Below are positions 54,791 to 64,000 of a stretch of DNA of 64,000 nucleotides, in pieces. Position 1 is the stretch's first letter. The number at the start of each line of letters is the position of its first letter. Origin of the DNA: Triplophysa rosa (taxonomy: Eukaryota; Chordata; Actinopteri; Cypriniformes; Nemacheilidae); the NCBI RefSeq assembly GCF_024868665.1, contig NC_079890.1:30572179-30636178 (forward strand), in the 5' to 3' direction. The notes under the pieces were generated by a model. That model worked only from the letters and a program-made list of their open reading frames with translations, was not told the origin of the DNA and made no database searches. The position numbers and the translations under genes are program-made.

Positions 54791-57700
54791 ACAATAATTT
54801 TTATTTTCGAGTGAAATATCAACAGCTAGAAGATTATTACGGTTTTCCTGACAGATGTGTAACAAGACGAGCAACATATTTCAGTTATAAAGAGCTTGAC
54901 AAATACATTACTCGTGAATGTAAATGCTGATGAGTGCAAAATACATTTGATACAAAATACAATGAAATACAAATGAACATCACATATTTACCACTGAGTA
55001 AAATGTACATGAAACTACACACAAAGGAACTTGTGACACAAACCCTCAATCCAAAATGCCATGCATATACAGTATGAATTGAACATGACACTGGCCCCCT
55101 GGTGGACGTGGTGATGTAATAAACACACAGTCTGCCTGTGACTTCACCGATTCAGCAAACGAACAACCCAAGCTCTCTGAACAGGGACACCTTTTACAGT
55201 CACTTACATTAGTAGGAAAATGTACACCTTGCATAGTTACAGTATCCATATGTGAGCAAAAATAACTTCTCAACAGCTTAGATGCACTCACATCCAGCTT
55301 TGCATGTTGCATTGCTTTTAGCAGAAAGAATTAGAAGTGCCGATCTTTAATAGAAGAACCCACAGGCTACAAAGGTATATATGGTTCAGACCTAAGTGAA
55401 CTTTTGCGTGTGTGTCTTTGAGCACCTATGTGTGTGTGTGAACGTGCGTGTCTATGTGTGCAGGTGTAAATTGCTGTGAAATATTCCTGCATTGCCGGGG
55501 CTGTTAAATTATTCAGGGCAACAGTGCACATTTGCTGCTGAGGGAGTGTGGGCAGAGGGTGGATCTTTGTGGTAAATCATGTTTGTGTGGGTGGTTAGTC
55601 AGCTGCGGAAGACAGATGTGTAACGGTGTGAAATACAACGTGGTCTATGTTAGTGTCATGGTAGTGCTAAACAGTTTTTTGCCCCTCAAAAAGTGACATT
55701 GGTAGTCTCGCTAAAGGAACGGAATGTGTTGTGAAGTTAACATTGTAATATAGGCAACTGCTGTAGGCTATGTGTGTCTGTTGGGAAGAAGCTTCTCCTT
55801 CTTTCCTTCCTTCCTTCCTTCCCTCCCTCTCTTTATTCCTTCCTTCAGGAAGAGAGTGGCGAGGCATCATCAGTAAGCAATGATTCTTACCTGCTTAAAA
55901 CCGCTGTGTGTCATTTCTGCTCCGCCAGTGGCACCTAATGGAATTGCAAAAAAAGAATGTTGTTTCTAAACAGACTTCCCAAACACTCCTTCTTACTCAT
56001 CTTTTGTTTGTTAATAGGCTGTTAACTCTAGAGTCAGACCGGAGTCCTAAATGAGCTTGAAATACTGTGTCTTCTCTGCTTACAAGCTGAAGAACTTTTT
56101 GAGAACCAAATTACTCAACAATAAATGTAATGTGACATGAATCTGTATCTGCAGGAAGGTGACATGGCAATGCTGACTGGCTGACAAAGCAGGAGAGAAA
56201 ACAAAAGAAAACAGATTCAAATCAAAAGTGCTGAAACTATTATTTTTCTTTTTATTACGTAAATGTATGCTTTTTTATTATGTTCTTCACAGGAATACGT
56301 GTAGGCATTCACATTTCATGTTCTATTCATGCAGAGGGTTTGCTCATTATAATTGCCCTTGAAGGACATGAAATGTTGAAAGAGGTCATAAGAGGTTTCT
56401 CCCTCTCACCCGCACACAGACACACACCTAAGAAGTTTTATTAGAGAAGACCTCTCATAGAAACAATGGCTTTTCCGAGATTATTATACAGTATATACTA
56501 TACCCCCTTAAACCTAAACTCTCATCAAATCTATTTACAATAAAACAAGTGAACTAATTTAACCCTCAAGTGCTCTTCAGGCTCTTAAGTGCGTTTCAGA
56601 CAGGGAAGACCACTTTCATTATCTGCAAACAAAATAACTGGATTTATGCCTAAACCTTTAATTCAAATCACAGCTTTAAGTGCTAGCTTCAAAAGTCTCC
56701 TGCACTCAGCCAATCTCTGCTTTGTTAATATTTAATGTATTTTCCTCTTTATTTTTCAGATTTGGCCACATTACACACTTGCATTAGTGATGGTGCTAAC
56801 ACTCATTCTCTCTGAACAACAAACAATTTCACCTTAACTGTGAGATTGCTACCCCTCCCTATTCAAGCCATCGCCAAATGTGGCCTATGATTGACATTTA
56901 ACCCCACTGGAAAAGTGAGTTAACCTAGAGCTGATTTGGAACCGAATGATTTCATAACAGAAGCATTGCTATGATTGTAATGGAATTCTTGCTGTCTTCC
57001 ATTTTCTGATGGTGGGTTTTCTCTTGAGATTAATCTGGGATTCATTTTGAAGCATATAAGAGTTTGATTTGTCTAAGGAGTTGGTCCATGATCAGTCTAA
57101 CAGTGCAGAACGTTTCTGGTGAACTGATCCTATCGCAATTCCCAGTTGGGTTGAATGTAAGTAAAGTCTCAGAGCTGAACAGATTGTGTCTCATCTGCTT
57201 GTCCTTGGATAGCACCCACACAGTGCAAGAACCCCCCAACAACCTGTAGAAGTGGGTAATTTACATGGTTTTAGGCTTTTTGGTGGTTAAGAAATACTGT
57301 ATTTGCATATGAAAATATCAGTGTTCACCTGATGCAGAGGGGTCAAAGACATAACTTGAATATACACATACACTAAAAGACGTAGATTTATATTTATTTC
57401 GTTTTTGTCAGAATCCACCGTTGTTCAAAAATATGTAAAAAAAAGATTTTGAGATTACCTCAGGGGCCAAATGAAAGAAAATGTGCCAAAACCAACATGC
57501 ACAAAACCATTTTAATGTCAAATGACAAGAAAACAGAAAGGAATTTATGTGGCAAGATCATAACATTTAAACAAAAAACACTGACCTATTGTCTTTATAT
57601 TTTGTCGTTTTTATAAAACATGCTTTGTTAGGGTCAATTTAGGTAACCTTAAGAAAATGTTTAGATACTCATGACTCTACAAATTCATATTTGTAAATGT

Positions 57701-59162
57701 TTTCTTTAAATGTTTGAAAACAAATGCATTTTTATTTTATAAGCGTTTTAAAATGTACATTACAAAGATTGTTTTCTAGATTTCTAAAAAATATTTTTTA
57801 TCCTTTTGGACATTCTTATTTGTCATTGACACAGTATGTCTTCGTGAGTCAGAGAGAATACTGTAAAAGTCAGTTGTTACTGTACAAGATGAGATCCCAA
57901 CATCCTGATATGCATGTGTGTGTTTGTGTAGCCAAGTGATCCCAGCTCAAGCTGCGTGTAGATTAAATTATGCAGACGAGTGAGAGCATCTGTTTGTTTT
58001 ATGCATAATGTATGTGGCACATGATGAACCTGAGAAAGCGCTCCACCCCTAAGTAGTTTATCTGAGACCTTTCTATATGACCGTTCTGCTTCTACCTGCC
58101 AAGATGACGCACCACCTTATGTTTAATGCTGAGCTACAAGATATTACTCGTCATACACCATATCGTCATTCAATGACAATGTTGCTGACATCCAGAATAT
58201 TCCACTACTGTTTTTCTAGGAATTATGCCAAGTTAGCAAACAATGATGGATATAATATTTAGTAGTCGTGTAAGTGCTGAGCCTGGTACTAAATTCAATT
58301 TACTCCATAATAGTTTCTCATAAGTACAACTTTAATATACAAAATAAAGATATTTTAAGTAAAATTGTATTAGACGAAAAGGACTCTTAATTTTAAAGCT
58401 CTGCATTCATTTAGCTGATGCATTGTAAATGATGTATGTTATACATTTGCCATCCTAACTGACCTAATGAGATGATTTTTCACATAAACTTAATGAAGCA
58501 AAGTTCTCACTCTCATTAAATCATTATGAACCGCAGCCTTTCTTCAGAAACAAATAACCTGATTTTATTTTTAGCCGTACGTTGGTGAGAAAAGTGTCGA
58601 TCTGTTATCTGCACGCTGTTATTAATTCATTTCTTGACAGGAAACATTAGAGTGCTCCCCTGTCACTGCGAAACCATCTGTTAATCTGGACTTCAGTGAC
58701 TGCTAGCATATGTTGAGAATCTGAGCCTATGAACATGTACACGAGCGTCTCAGAGGTTTACAGTATAATAATGGAACAAAATTAGATTTGATTGAGAAAC
58801 AAAAAAAACATGAATAACATCGGTGGAAGATGGACTGGGGGAAGCATGAAATATCTCTTTTCATGTAATACACTGCCCGTCCAAAAAAAAGTCACCACCT
58901 GGGGAGTGCTATGATCTGGGGTTGCTATGATCTGGTAGGTTGAGAAACGTTATGTGCCCAAAGGTCAGCTGACTACCTGAAAATACAGTATATTGAATGA
59001 CCAGGTTATTCAATCAATGGATTTTTTTCTTCCCTGATGGCACGGGATATTCCAAGATGACAATGCCAGAATTCTTTGGACTAAAATTGTAAAAGAGTGG
59101 TTCAGGGAGCATGACACAGGAAGAGAAGAATATGTTGATTAAAGTCGTTATTTTTGTTTCTT
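54791..59162. other. Gene-free region with simple repeats
   Basis: No gene was recognised in 4.4 kb. A degenerate TG-rich tract lies at 55408-55462. Overlapping frames on both strands near 57042-57249 (61 and 66 codons) sit in slightly GC-richer sequence but show no motif. Confidence 0.45.
55795..55849. repeat. (TTCC)n microsatellite
   Basis: CTTTCCTTCCTTCCTTCCTT and CCCTCCCTC make a tetranucleotide run. On the minus strand it gives a Lys/Glu/Gly-rich frame that is only low complexity. Confidence 0.9.
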
Positions 59163-59312
59163 TTACATTTACTTTTATGCATTTGGCAGACGCATTTATC
59201 CAAAGCGACTTACATTGCATGATACTATACATTTGATTGTGAGGACGTGCAATCCTTGGCATCAAACCCATGACCTTGGCGTTGCTAGCACCATGCTCTA
59301 ACCACTGAGCCC
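59163..59312 (-). repeat. tRNA-derived SINE
   Basis: On the minus strand it starts GGGCTCAGTGGTTAGAGCAT (A box), has CCAAGGTCATGGGTTTGATG (B box), and ends TGTAAGTCGCTTTGGATAAA followed by TGCGTCTGCCAAATG. That order is typical of the widespread cyprinid tRNA-SINE. Other fragments lie at 17185-17245 and 52340-52450. Confidence 0.75.
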
Positions 59313-59399
59313 ACATGTACTTTCGTCGCTTCATAAAAATTTGATTGGACCACTTTGAACACATCGACCTTGACAGTGAGAATTACCATGTTGTCTATG

Positions 59400-59536
59400 A
59401 GGAGGCCTGGAAGCTCTCGTATGTCATTAAAAATATCTTAATTTGTGCCCCAAAGACACTGGGAGATCTCGAAAGGTGTAGAACGTCATGTGGGCGAGTA
59501 AAATATTTTAATTTTGGGGTGAACTATCCCTTTAAA
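59400..59536. repeat. Foldback MITE right half (GGTGAACTATCCCTTTAA end)
   Basis: The segment ends TTTTGGGGTGAACTATCCCTTTAA. GGCGAGTAAAATATTTTAAT corresponds to the GGTGAGTAAATGATG part of the family. The left half is not recognisable. Confidence 0.6.
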
Positions 59537-61551
59537 GTTGGCAGTCTGAGTTCAGCCCCTATCAGCAGTTATTTTCATTACAGATTAGTTTTAAATATAT
59601 ATTTTTATTTAGTAGCTTTTAGTACAATACAAAAGACAGTAAGATTAAAATCTACATTTGTGAAATCTAATGTTATTACTTGGAAAATGGTCAGAACTAT
59701 TTTTTCAGTGGTGTTTTTAGTACTCTAAAAAAACATTATCAACATATATTATCAACCACATTTTTTAAGAATCACATAATATACCATTTTTCTAATATCG
59801 CCCCAGTGACTCATTACAGCTACCGTAAAAATGCTGAGCGTACCGCATTCCATTATTGCACAATATTTCCATGGAGATTATTTTCCCCTATGCCACACCT
59901 TCTGTGTCTGTCTTCGCCCTCACTGCCACACCACTCTTAGTTTGGACACTTTGCCAGCGGCTGATACGCTGCCAAGATCCTTTCTGAAAATCGATAGCAA
60001 AAAATGCAAATGAATCATCTTTCTCTCCTTGGGCTGCACAGATATGAATACATGTCAGAAGGATATGTAATTTGATCTTCAAAGTTAACTGTATTGTATC
60101 AAGGAGGTCACCTCACAGTGGGGCACAAGACGCATTGTGTTATAAATCCTGTTGGGAGGTAAAGCCAATGGTATTAAAACTGGAAGACGATAACAAAAAG
60201 AAAGCAGATTGCACTGATTTATGGAGTTACAGCCTGGTATAATGGCTTGTTAAGGCAATAACTTTGCATTATAAACATATTAAAGGGCAAATGTTTAAGG
60301 CTAGTGGTGTTTTATGAATGTAAATATACTGTAGATGTCTATGAATCATTTGAATCTGCAATATACTGTACATGTAAACTGAAATTATTAGTTATTTGAT
60401 CTTGTAAATTATGTTTGATTAAACTTACCTCAAGACAAACCAATTTAGACAGACTTTTTAGATTTGTCGAATAGGCTTACATACGTCTTCATTAGGCAAA
60501 ACCTTTTCTTATTGGATGGTCTTTCATTGTAGCCATTGGAGCGTCATTTTCACACATGTATCATTGGCTCACATGATTTGAAAAGCTAGCCAGCCCTTTA
60601 TAATGTGAGAGACTGTTCCATAATCAAAGCCCTCCAAACCAGAAAGATGAAAGGAGAGAAGCTCCAAAGCCCATCTGACATGTGCACCAAACCTCTCTTC
60701 ATTCTCCTTCATTTCTCTCCTTTTCCTAGAGACTGAAAAGCAAGGGCAGAGACCAAGAAAGAAAGCGAGGGAGAGGACAGAGAGGAGAGGCCGCAAAGCA
60801 AAACCATCATGCTGTGAGTTTTGTCACCTATTAAAGAAGAAAAAAAATCATCCCCATGGTCCACTCGCAGGGCCGAAGCACCACAATGATCAATGGACAC
60901 CACAGTGGATGATAGCATAGTGTGTTTAATCGAAACATCCCTTCGGGAAATTCTGTGGGGGTCCTGTTTCATTCACACGAAACCCCCCTCTGCCACTTAC
61001 TCGCATACATACATATCTTTACTTGGGACGTGGTTGTTACAGGAGAAGCTGAAAGACTTTCATAAGTCCTGTGAGTTTATTCTGAATCAGATTTATTTTA
61101 TGTGATGAGTTTATTATGGGTGTTAATTGTAAGGTGTGTTTTAATGCTGGCTTCAACTAAGAAGCTCCTTCGTAGAGTTACTGAGAAATGTATTAATTCA
61201 GGATGGAAACAAACAAATGAAACTGCATAAACAAAACAAATAATCAATGAACAATGGCAAAAACTCTGTTGTACCAATGTACAGTTGCGACCATGTACAG
61301 TAAGTAATATCCAACTTTGGAAAATGGATTTGCATTTAATTCAAATATTCTGTATTATTAAGTATGCATTAAAACTTCAGCTTTGTGGAAGATTTAGAGA
61401 CAGTCAACACAATATACAAAGCTTACTGAGTCAGCTCCCGAAAGAAAGGTTACAAAATGTTCCAACACAAGATGACCAACAAATATTAGCAACTGATATA
61501 ACTGTAGTATATGTATGCTTTATTTTTATGCATTTTTGTATATTCAAATAA
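59537..61551. other. Gene-free region
   Basis: I found no gene, RNA or transposon end pair. The 127-codon frame at 59345-59728 overlaps repeat sequence and is not supported. Confidence 0.45.
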
Positions 61552-61770
61552 AACGTCTTGGTTACGGATGTAACCTCGGTTCCCTGATGGAGGGAACGAG
61601 ACCTTGTGTCGAACCGACAGAATGGGGTTTGTCTTGAGAACCTATCATCTTCTGAGTATTTAGAAAAGGCCAATGAAAATTGGCGAATGAAATTTGCATG
61701 CCGGGCTCCTCCCCGGATGTCCGGGTATAAGAGGGAAGCCGGCGTGCTCATTCATTCACCTTTGGTCTGA
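61552..61770 (-). repeat. DIRS right inverted terminal repeat
   Basis: The outer part (ACGTCTTGGTTACGGATGTA...) is complementary to 61830-61884. The inner part, from GTGTCGAACCGACAG to CATTCATTCACC, is shared with both ITRs at 35.8-37.2 kb. Confidence 0.87.
61670..61732 (+). promoter_or_regulatory. CCAAT, octamer and TATA elements in the DIRS ITR
   Basis: CCAAT lies at 61670-61674, ATTTGCAT at 61692-61699 and TATAAGA at 61726-61732, in the same order and spacing as at 35872-35934. In this right-hand ITR the promoter would point into the element from its 3' end, giving antisense RNA if active. Confidence 0.55.
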
Positions 61771-61823
61771 GGAGCCTAAGCATCCCCCCGACCGCTGGGG
61801 TGGGCGGCCAGTGTTGTGGCATG

Positions 61824-61950
61824 AGGGACACAACGTCTCGTTCCCTCCATCAGGGAACCGAGGTTACATCCGTAACCAAGACGTTCCCTTTCTGTCGGTC
61901 TCTCGACGTTGTGTCGAACCGACAGAATGAGGTTCCTATGGAAGACGCCA
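61824..61950 (-). repeat. DIRS internal complementary region (circle-junction copy)
   Basis: Bases 61830-61884 are complementary to the outer end of the right ITR (61552-61606). Directly after GTT (61883-61885) the sequence continues CCCTTTCTGTCGGTCTCTC, which is the outer end of a left ITR as seen at 35782-35800. The region therefore joins right and left outer ends across GTT, as expected for the template that restores the ends through a circular intermediate in DIRS elements. Confidence 0.85.
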
Positions 61951-62679
61951 CAGCACTGAGCCGCGTCACAATCTCTGCGGAGCGACGTTGACTGGCCTGG
62001 GCGAGTCAGACGAACACGCTAGCACAAAATTATGACCTTCCAGTGGAGAGGAAGGGGGACCCAGAGCTTTCCACAAAAAGTTGGGAAGCCCCCTAACGCC
62101 GGCCGTCACGGGCGGAGGCCTGATTCTCTAAATGGCGAGAAGCCGCCCGGCACCGTACGGGCCACTGGGTAAGCATTATTCCCCCCTGGGGGGGAAAAAC
62201 ACTGCAGAGGCCACTACCTACCATAGGGAGGAATTAGTGGAGACACCACATGGTCTCACCATCAGGGGAGAACTCATGGGAGGAATGTGCGGACTGCAAG
62301 AGTTAACCGCAAGGTGGGAGTCCACCTGGGGAGGTCATGGGTTGCCAAGGTGGGAACCATTCATGAGGATACATCAGACGGAACAGCCCACGGAGGGGGG
62401 GTTACCACGTCTGGAGCACTAGGTCCGGTTAGAGCTATGTGGGAGATAACTCAACTGTTCCCCGGCCTAAAGGGGCAGGGCTGCTCTGCCCAGCCTGTCC
62501 CCTGGAAGGGTGCTTAGTGATGGATGGAATGCCTGTTCTTTACCCGAGGGGAAAGAAGTGAGGCGGGATCGCCACTGCTCCCCCCGGAGGGGGAAGGGTT
62601 TCCGCAGGCGTATGCCCTACCGGCTGCCGGTCCCACACCTTGCCAGGATGCGGGCTGACACCGGTTCCGCGCGTAGGTA
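61951..62679 (-). other. Non-coding 3' region of the DIRS element
   Basis: This 0.7-kb stretch between recombinase and internal complementary region has only short frames on either strand. It is GC-richer than the flanking genome, as is the rest of the element. Confidence 0.5.
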
Positions 62680-62689
62680 TTAGAACCTC

Positions 62690-63290
62690 ACGGAGTTGTT
62701 AGGCATAGCCCAACCCGCAGCTCCGCAGATGTCTGCCAGAGAGGCGCCCTGAGCCAGCCACGAGGGGTGTGCCTCACGCCCAACGGGCAGGAAAAAAGAT
62801 CGGTATGCCCTAACGAGGGCATCCACGATCCAGTGCGCCAGCCTCTGTTTGGAGACAGCCCTCCTGCTGACCTCCGAAACAGACAAAGAGCTGCTCAGAG
62901 CTTCTGGGCTCTGCGTGCGGTCCAAGCAGAGGCGCCGTGCGCGTACTGGACAAGCACGGATAGGTTGGGTCTTCCTCCCCGGTGGGGAGCGCCTGCAGGT
63001 TCACCACCTGGTCTCTCGGGAGAGTGGTGGGAACCTTGGGCACGTAGCCGGGGCGGGGTCTCAAGATAACGTGAGAATCCCGGCCCCGAGTTCTAGGCAA
63101 TCTGCGGACACGGAGAGTGCTTGTAGATCCCCTACCCTCTTGGAGGTGAGCGCAATGCAGAACACAGTCTTTATCAAGACTGAGAAAGAGCGGTAACCCC
63201 GAAAGGCTCGAAAGGAGCGGGGCCTCTTGAGGCCCGCCACCTAGTTCGCAAGAGGGTACGGAGCGCGGAAAGGTGGTCACCCTCTCGCGC
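62690..63290 (-). pseudogene. DIRS tyrosine recombinase C-terminal remnant
   Basis: Two minus frames cover it: 63280-62810 and 62925-62690. Readable blocks are LSLDKDCVLHCAHLQEG, RPRPGYVPKVPTT, SEQLFVCFGGQQEG, SKQRLAHWIVDALVRAYRS and GASLADICGAAGWAMPNNSV. These correspond, as I recall, to the core and C-terminus of fish DIRS recombinases. The usual His-x-x-Arg box is altered (EAHPSW). The frame meets TAA right after VRF, where the nucleophilic Tyr would stand. A frameshift near 62900 breaks the reading frame. The enzyme would integrate circular cDNA; this copy is inactive. Confidence 0.8.
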
Positions 63291-63399
63291 CCCTAGGAAC
63301 CTAATGACCAGGCCGTGCTGTCCCAGAGGCTACCCAGCACTTGGGTCATGATGAGCGGCCGTAGTGGCTACATACATTCCCAGTGTGGAGGGGGAGAGG

Positions 63400-64000
63400 T
63401 TACAGGGCTGCTGGGAAGGCCGAGGCGGCCGAGTTGCGGCACGGAGGACTGCTTTTTACTGTCGAGAACCCTCCACAGTAACACCAACCAGCCCCCCCTT
63501 GCGAGACGGGTACGTCGAGAAAGCAGACCTTCTCAGCGTTACTCATCTGCGCAAGTATCGGCCAGAGGAGTTCCTCATGGACCACAAGTGTGGACATCGT
63601 CCGACCCAGGGCCCCCGTGGTCACCTTGGTCACCCGTAGAGCGAGGTCGGTGATGGCGCGGAGTTCCTGCATAAGCGCTGGGTCGGTCTTACCCTCGTGG
63701 AGCTCTCTCAACGCCCTGGCCTGGAGAGAGGAGGCAGCCTGGTCCGCCGCAATGTAAGCTCTCGACACCAGAGATGCCGAGACACCACATGCTTTGGACG
63801 GGAGTCTAGGTCGAGCCCCCCCAGGTGGCAGCCACCTACGGGCAAGAGTGCACCGCGGCGGCAACTCCACCTGGGGACACCAAAGCATCCTCCAGCTGTC
63901 TCAACCTCAAGGGAAGAGAGGGTGACAGAACTTTGTTTGACGTGAAACGTGCCGGAAGGGGCGTTCCAGGTCTTGCAAAGTTCCTCATGCACTTCCGGTA
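63400..64000 (-). pseudogene. DIRS ORF1 (gag-like) remnant
   Basis: The first frame (63992-63708) reads HEELCKTWNAP and SSVTLSSLE, as in the plus-strand copy at 36739. The second frame (63888-63400) reads RPRLPSKACGVSASLVSRAY, then LRELHEGKTDPALMQELRAI, TDLALRVTKVTTGALGR and AEKVCFLDVPVSQGG. The ATDLALRATK-type block is characteristic, as I recall, of DIRS ORF1 proteins in fish. The two frames overlap, so at least one frameshift is present, and the N-terminus lies beyond the window. Confidence 0.8.

Larger units (their letters stand above)
61552..64000 (-). mobile_element. DIRS-like retrotransposon, 3' part (runs off window)
   Basis: On the minus strand, from the window edge inward, the order is gag-like ORF1 (64000-63400), tyrosine recombinase (about 63290-62690), a non-coding stretch, the internal complementary region (about 61824-61950) and the right inverted terminal repeat ending at AAC/GTT (61552-61554). 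DIRS elements use a tyrosine recombinase instead of integrase and this ITR plus ICR layout. RT and RNase H are missing between gag and recombinase, so this copy has a large internal deletion. Its ITR and gag match the element at 35779-37241. Confidence 0.88.

Noticed and set aside
55667..55870. Lys/Glu/Gly-rich frame on the minus strand
   Set aside because: It is a translation of the TTCC microsatellite.
59345..59728. 127-codon plus frame
   Set aside because: It runs through a foldback MITE end and AT-rich unique sequence; no domain or splice evidence.
62767..63653. Plus-strand frames of 100-115 codons at 62767-63069, 62849-63196 and 63315-63653
   Set aside because: They are antisense shadows of the DIRS recombinase and gag remnants, whose motifs read on the minus strand.

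Overview
This window looks like teleost fish nuclear DNA, probably from a cypriniform (carp/zebrafish group). The base composition is AT-rich and non-coding, and the sequence is packed with fish-type repeats: hAT, CACTA, Harbinger-like and TTAAAGG-ended DNA transposons, DIRS and Gypsy retrotransposons, tRNA- and 5S-rRNA-derived SINEs, and GCGCTATATAAAT retroposon tails. I found no complete host protein-coding gene, no rRNA or functional tRNA gene, and nothing prokaryotic. The window is either intergenic or part of one or more very large introns. Three places have weak exon-like character: 10178-10268 with 10996-11310, 31735-31810, and 54357-54496. Family names come from terminal motifs, target-site duplications (TSDs) and recalled protein motifs; no database search was possible.

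Layout. 1-8.2 kb: mostly unique DNA with small MITEs. 8.2-9.94 kb: a minus-strand Gypsy (Ty3) remnant with RT end, RNase H and integrase, whose LTR end carries a tRNA-Glu-like sequence. 10.2-11.3 kb: fragments of an unidentified, possibly teleost-expanded gene family. 11.6-15.3 kb: two hAT elements with perfect 8-bp TSDs. 15.4-17.3 kb: retroposon tails. 19.5-21.5 kb: a three-level nest (TTAAAGG element, then a hAT with a broken BED-finger transposase, then a palindromic MITE inside the finger). 22.7-24.2 kb: a GC-rich non-autonomous LTR element with a tRNA-Phe primer-binding site. 24.4-24.8 and 29.8-30.7 kb: two solo LTRs. 25.2-27.2 kb: a MITE and a hAT.

33.6-39.9 kb is a dense stack. A TTAAAGG MITE, a hAT MITE with a perfect 8-bp TSD, and a CACTA-type MITE lie in line. 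A hAT is inserted exactly at the end of the CACTA element, and that hAT holds a deleted DIRS element and a second hAT. 40.9-46.1 kb holds a second TTAAAGG element copy and a Harbinger-like element loaded with other insertions. 49.1-50.0 kb is a large inverted repeat whose arms are each built of about 93-bp tandem units; I do not recognise it. 50.4-53.2 kb carries a tRNA SINE, a 5S-derived SINE head and a foldback MITE inside another repeat. 61.55-64 kb is the 3' part of a DIRS retrotransposon on the minus strand, showing inverted terminal repeat, internal complementary region, tyrosine-recombinase remnant and gag remnant, running off the window edge.

No genes here work together in a host pathway. 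The main information is transposon structure and insertion order, much of it dated by nesting and TSDs. All transposon proteins seen are broken by frameshifts, stops or deletions.
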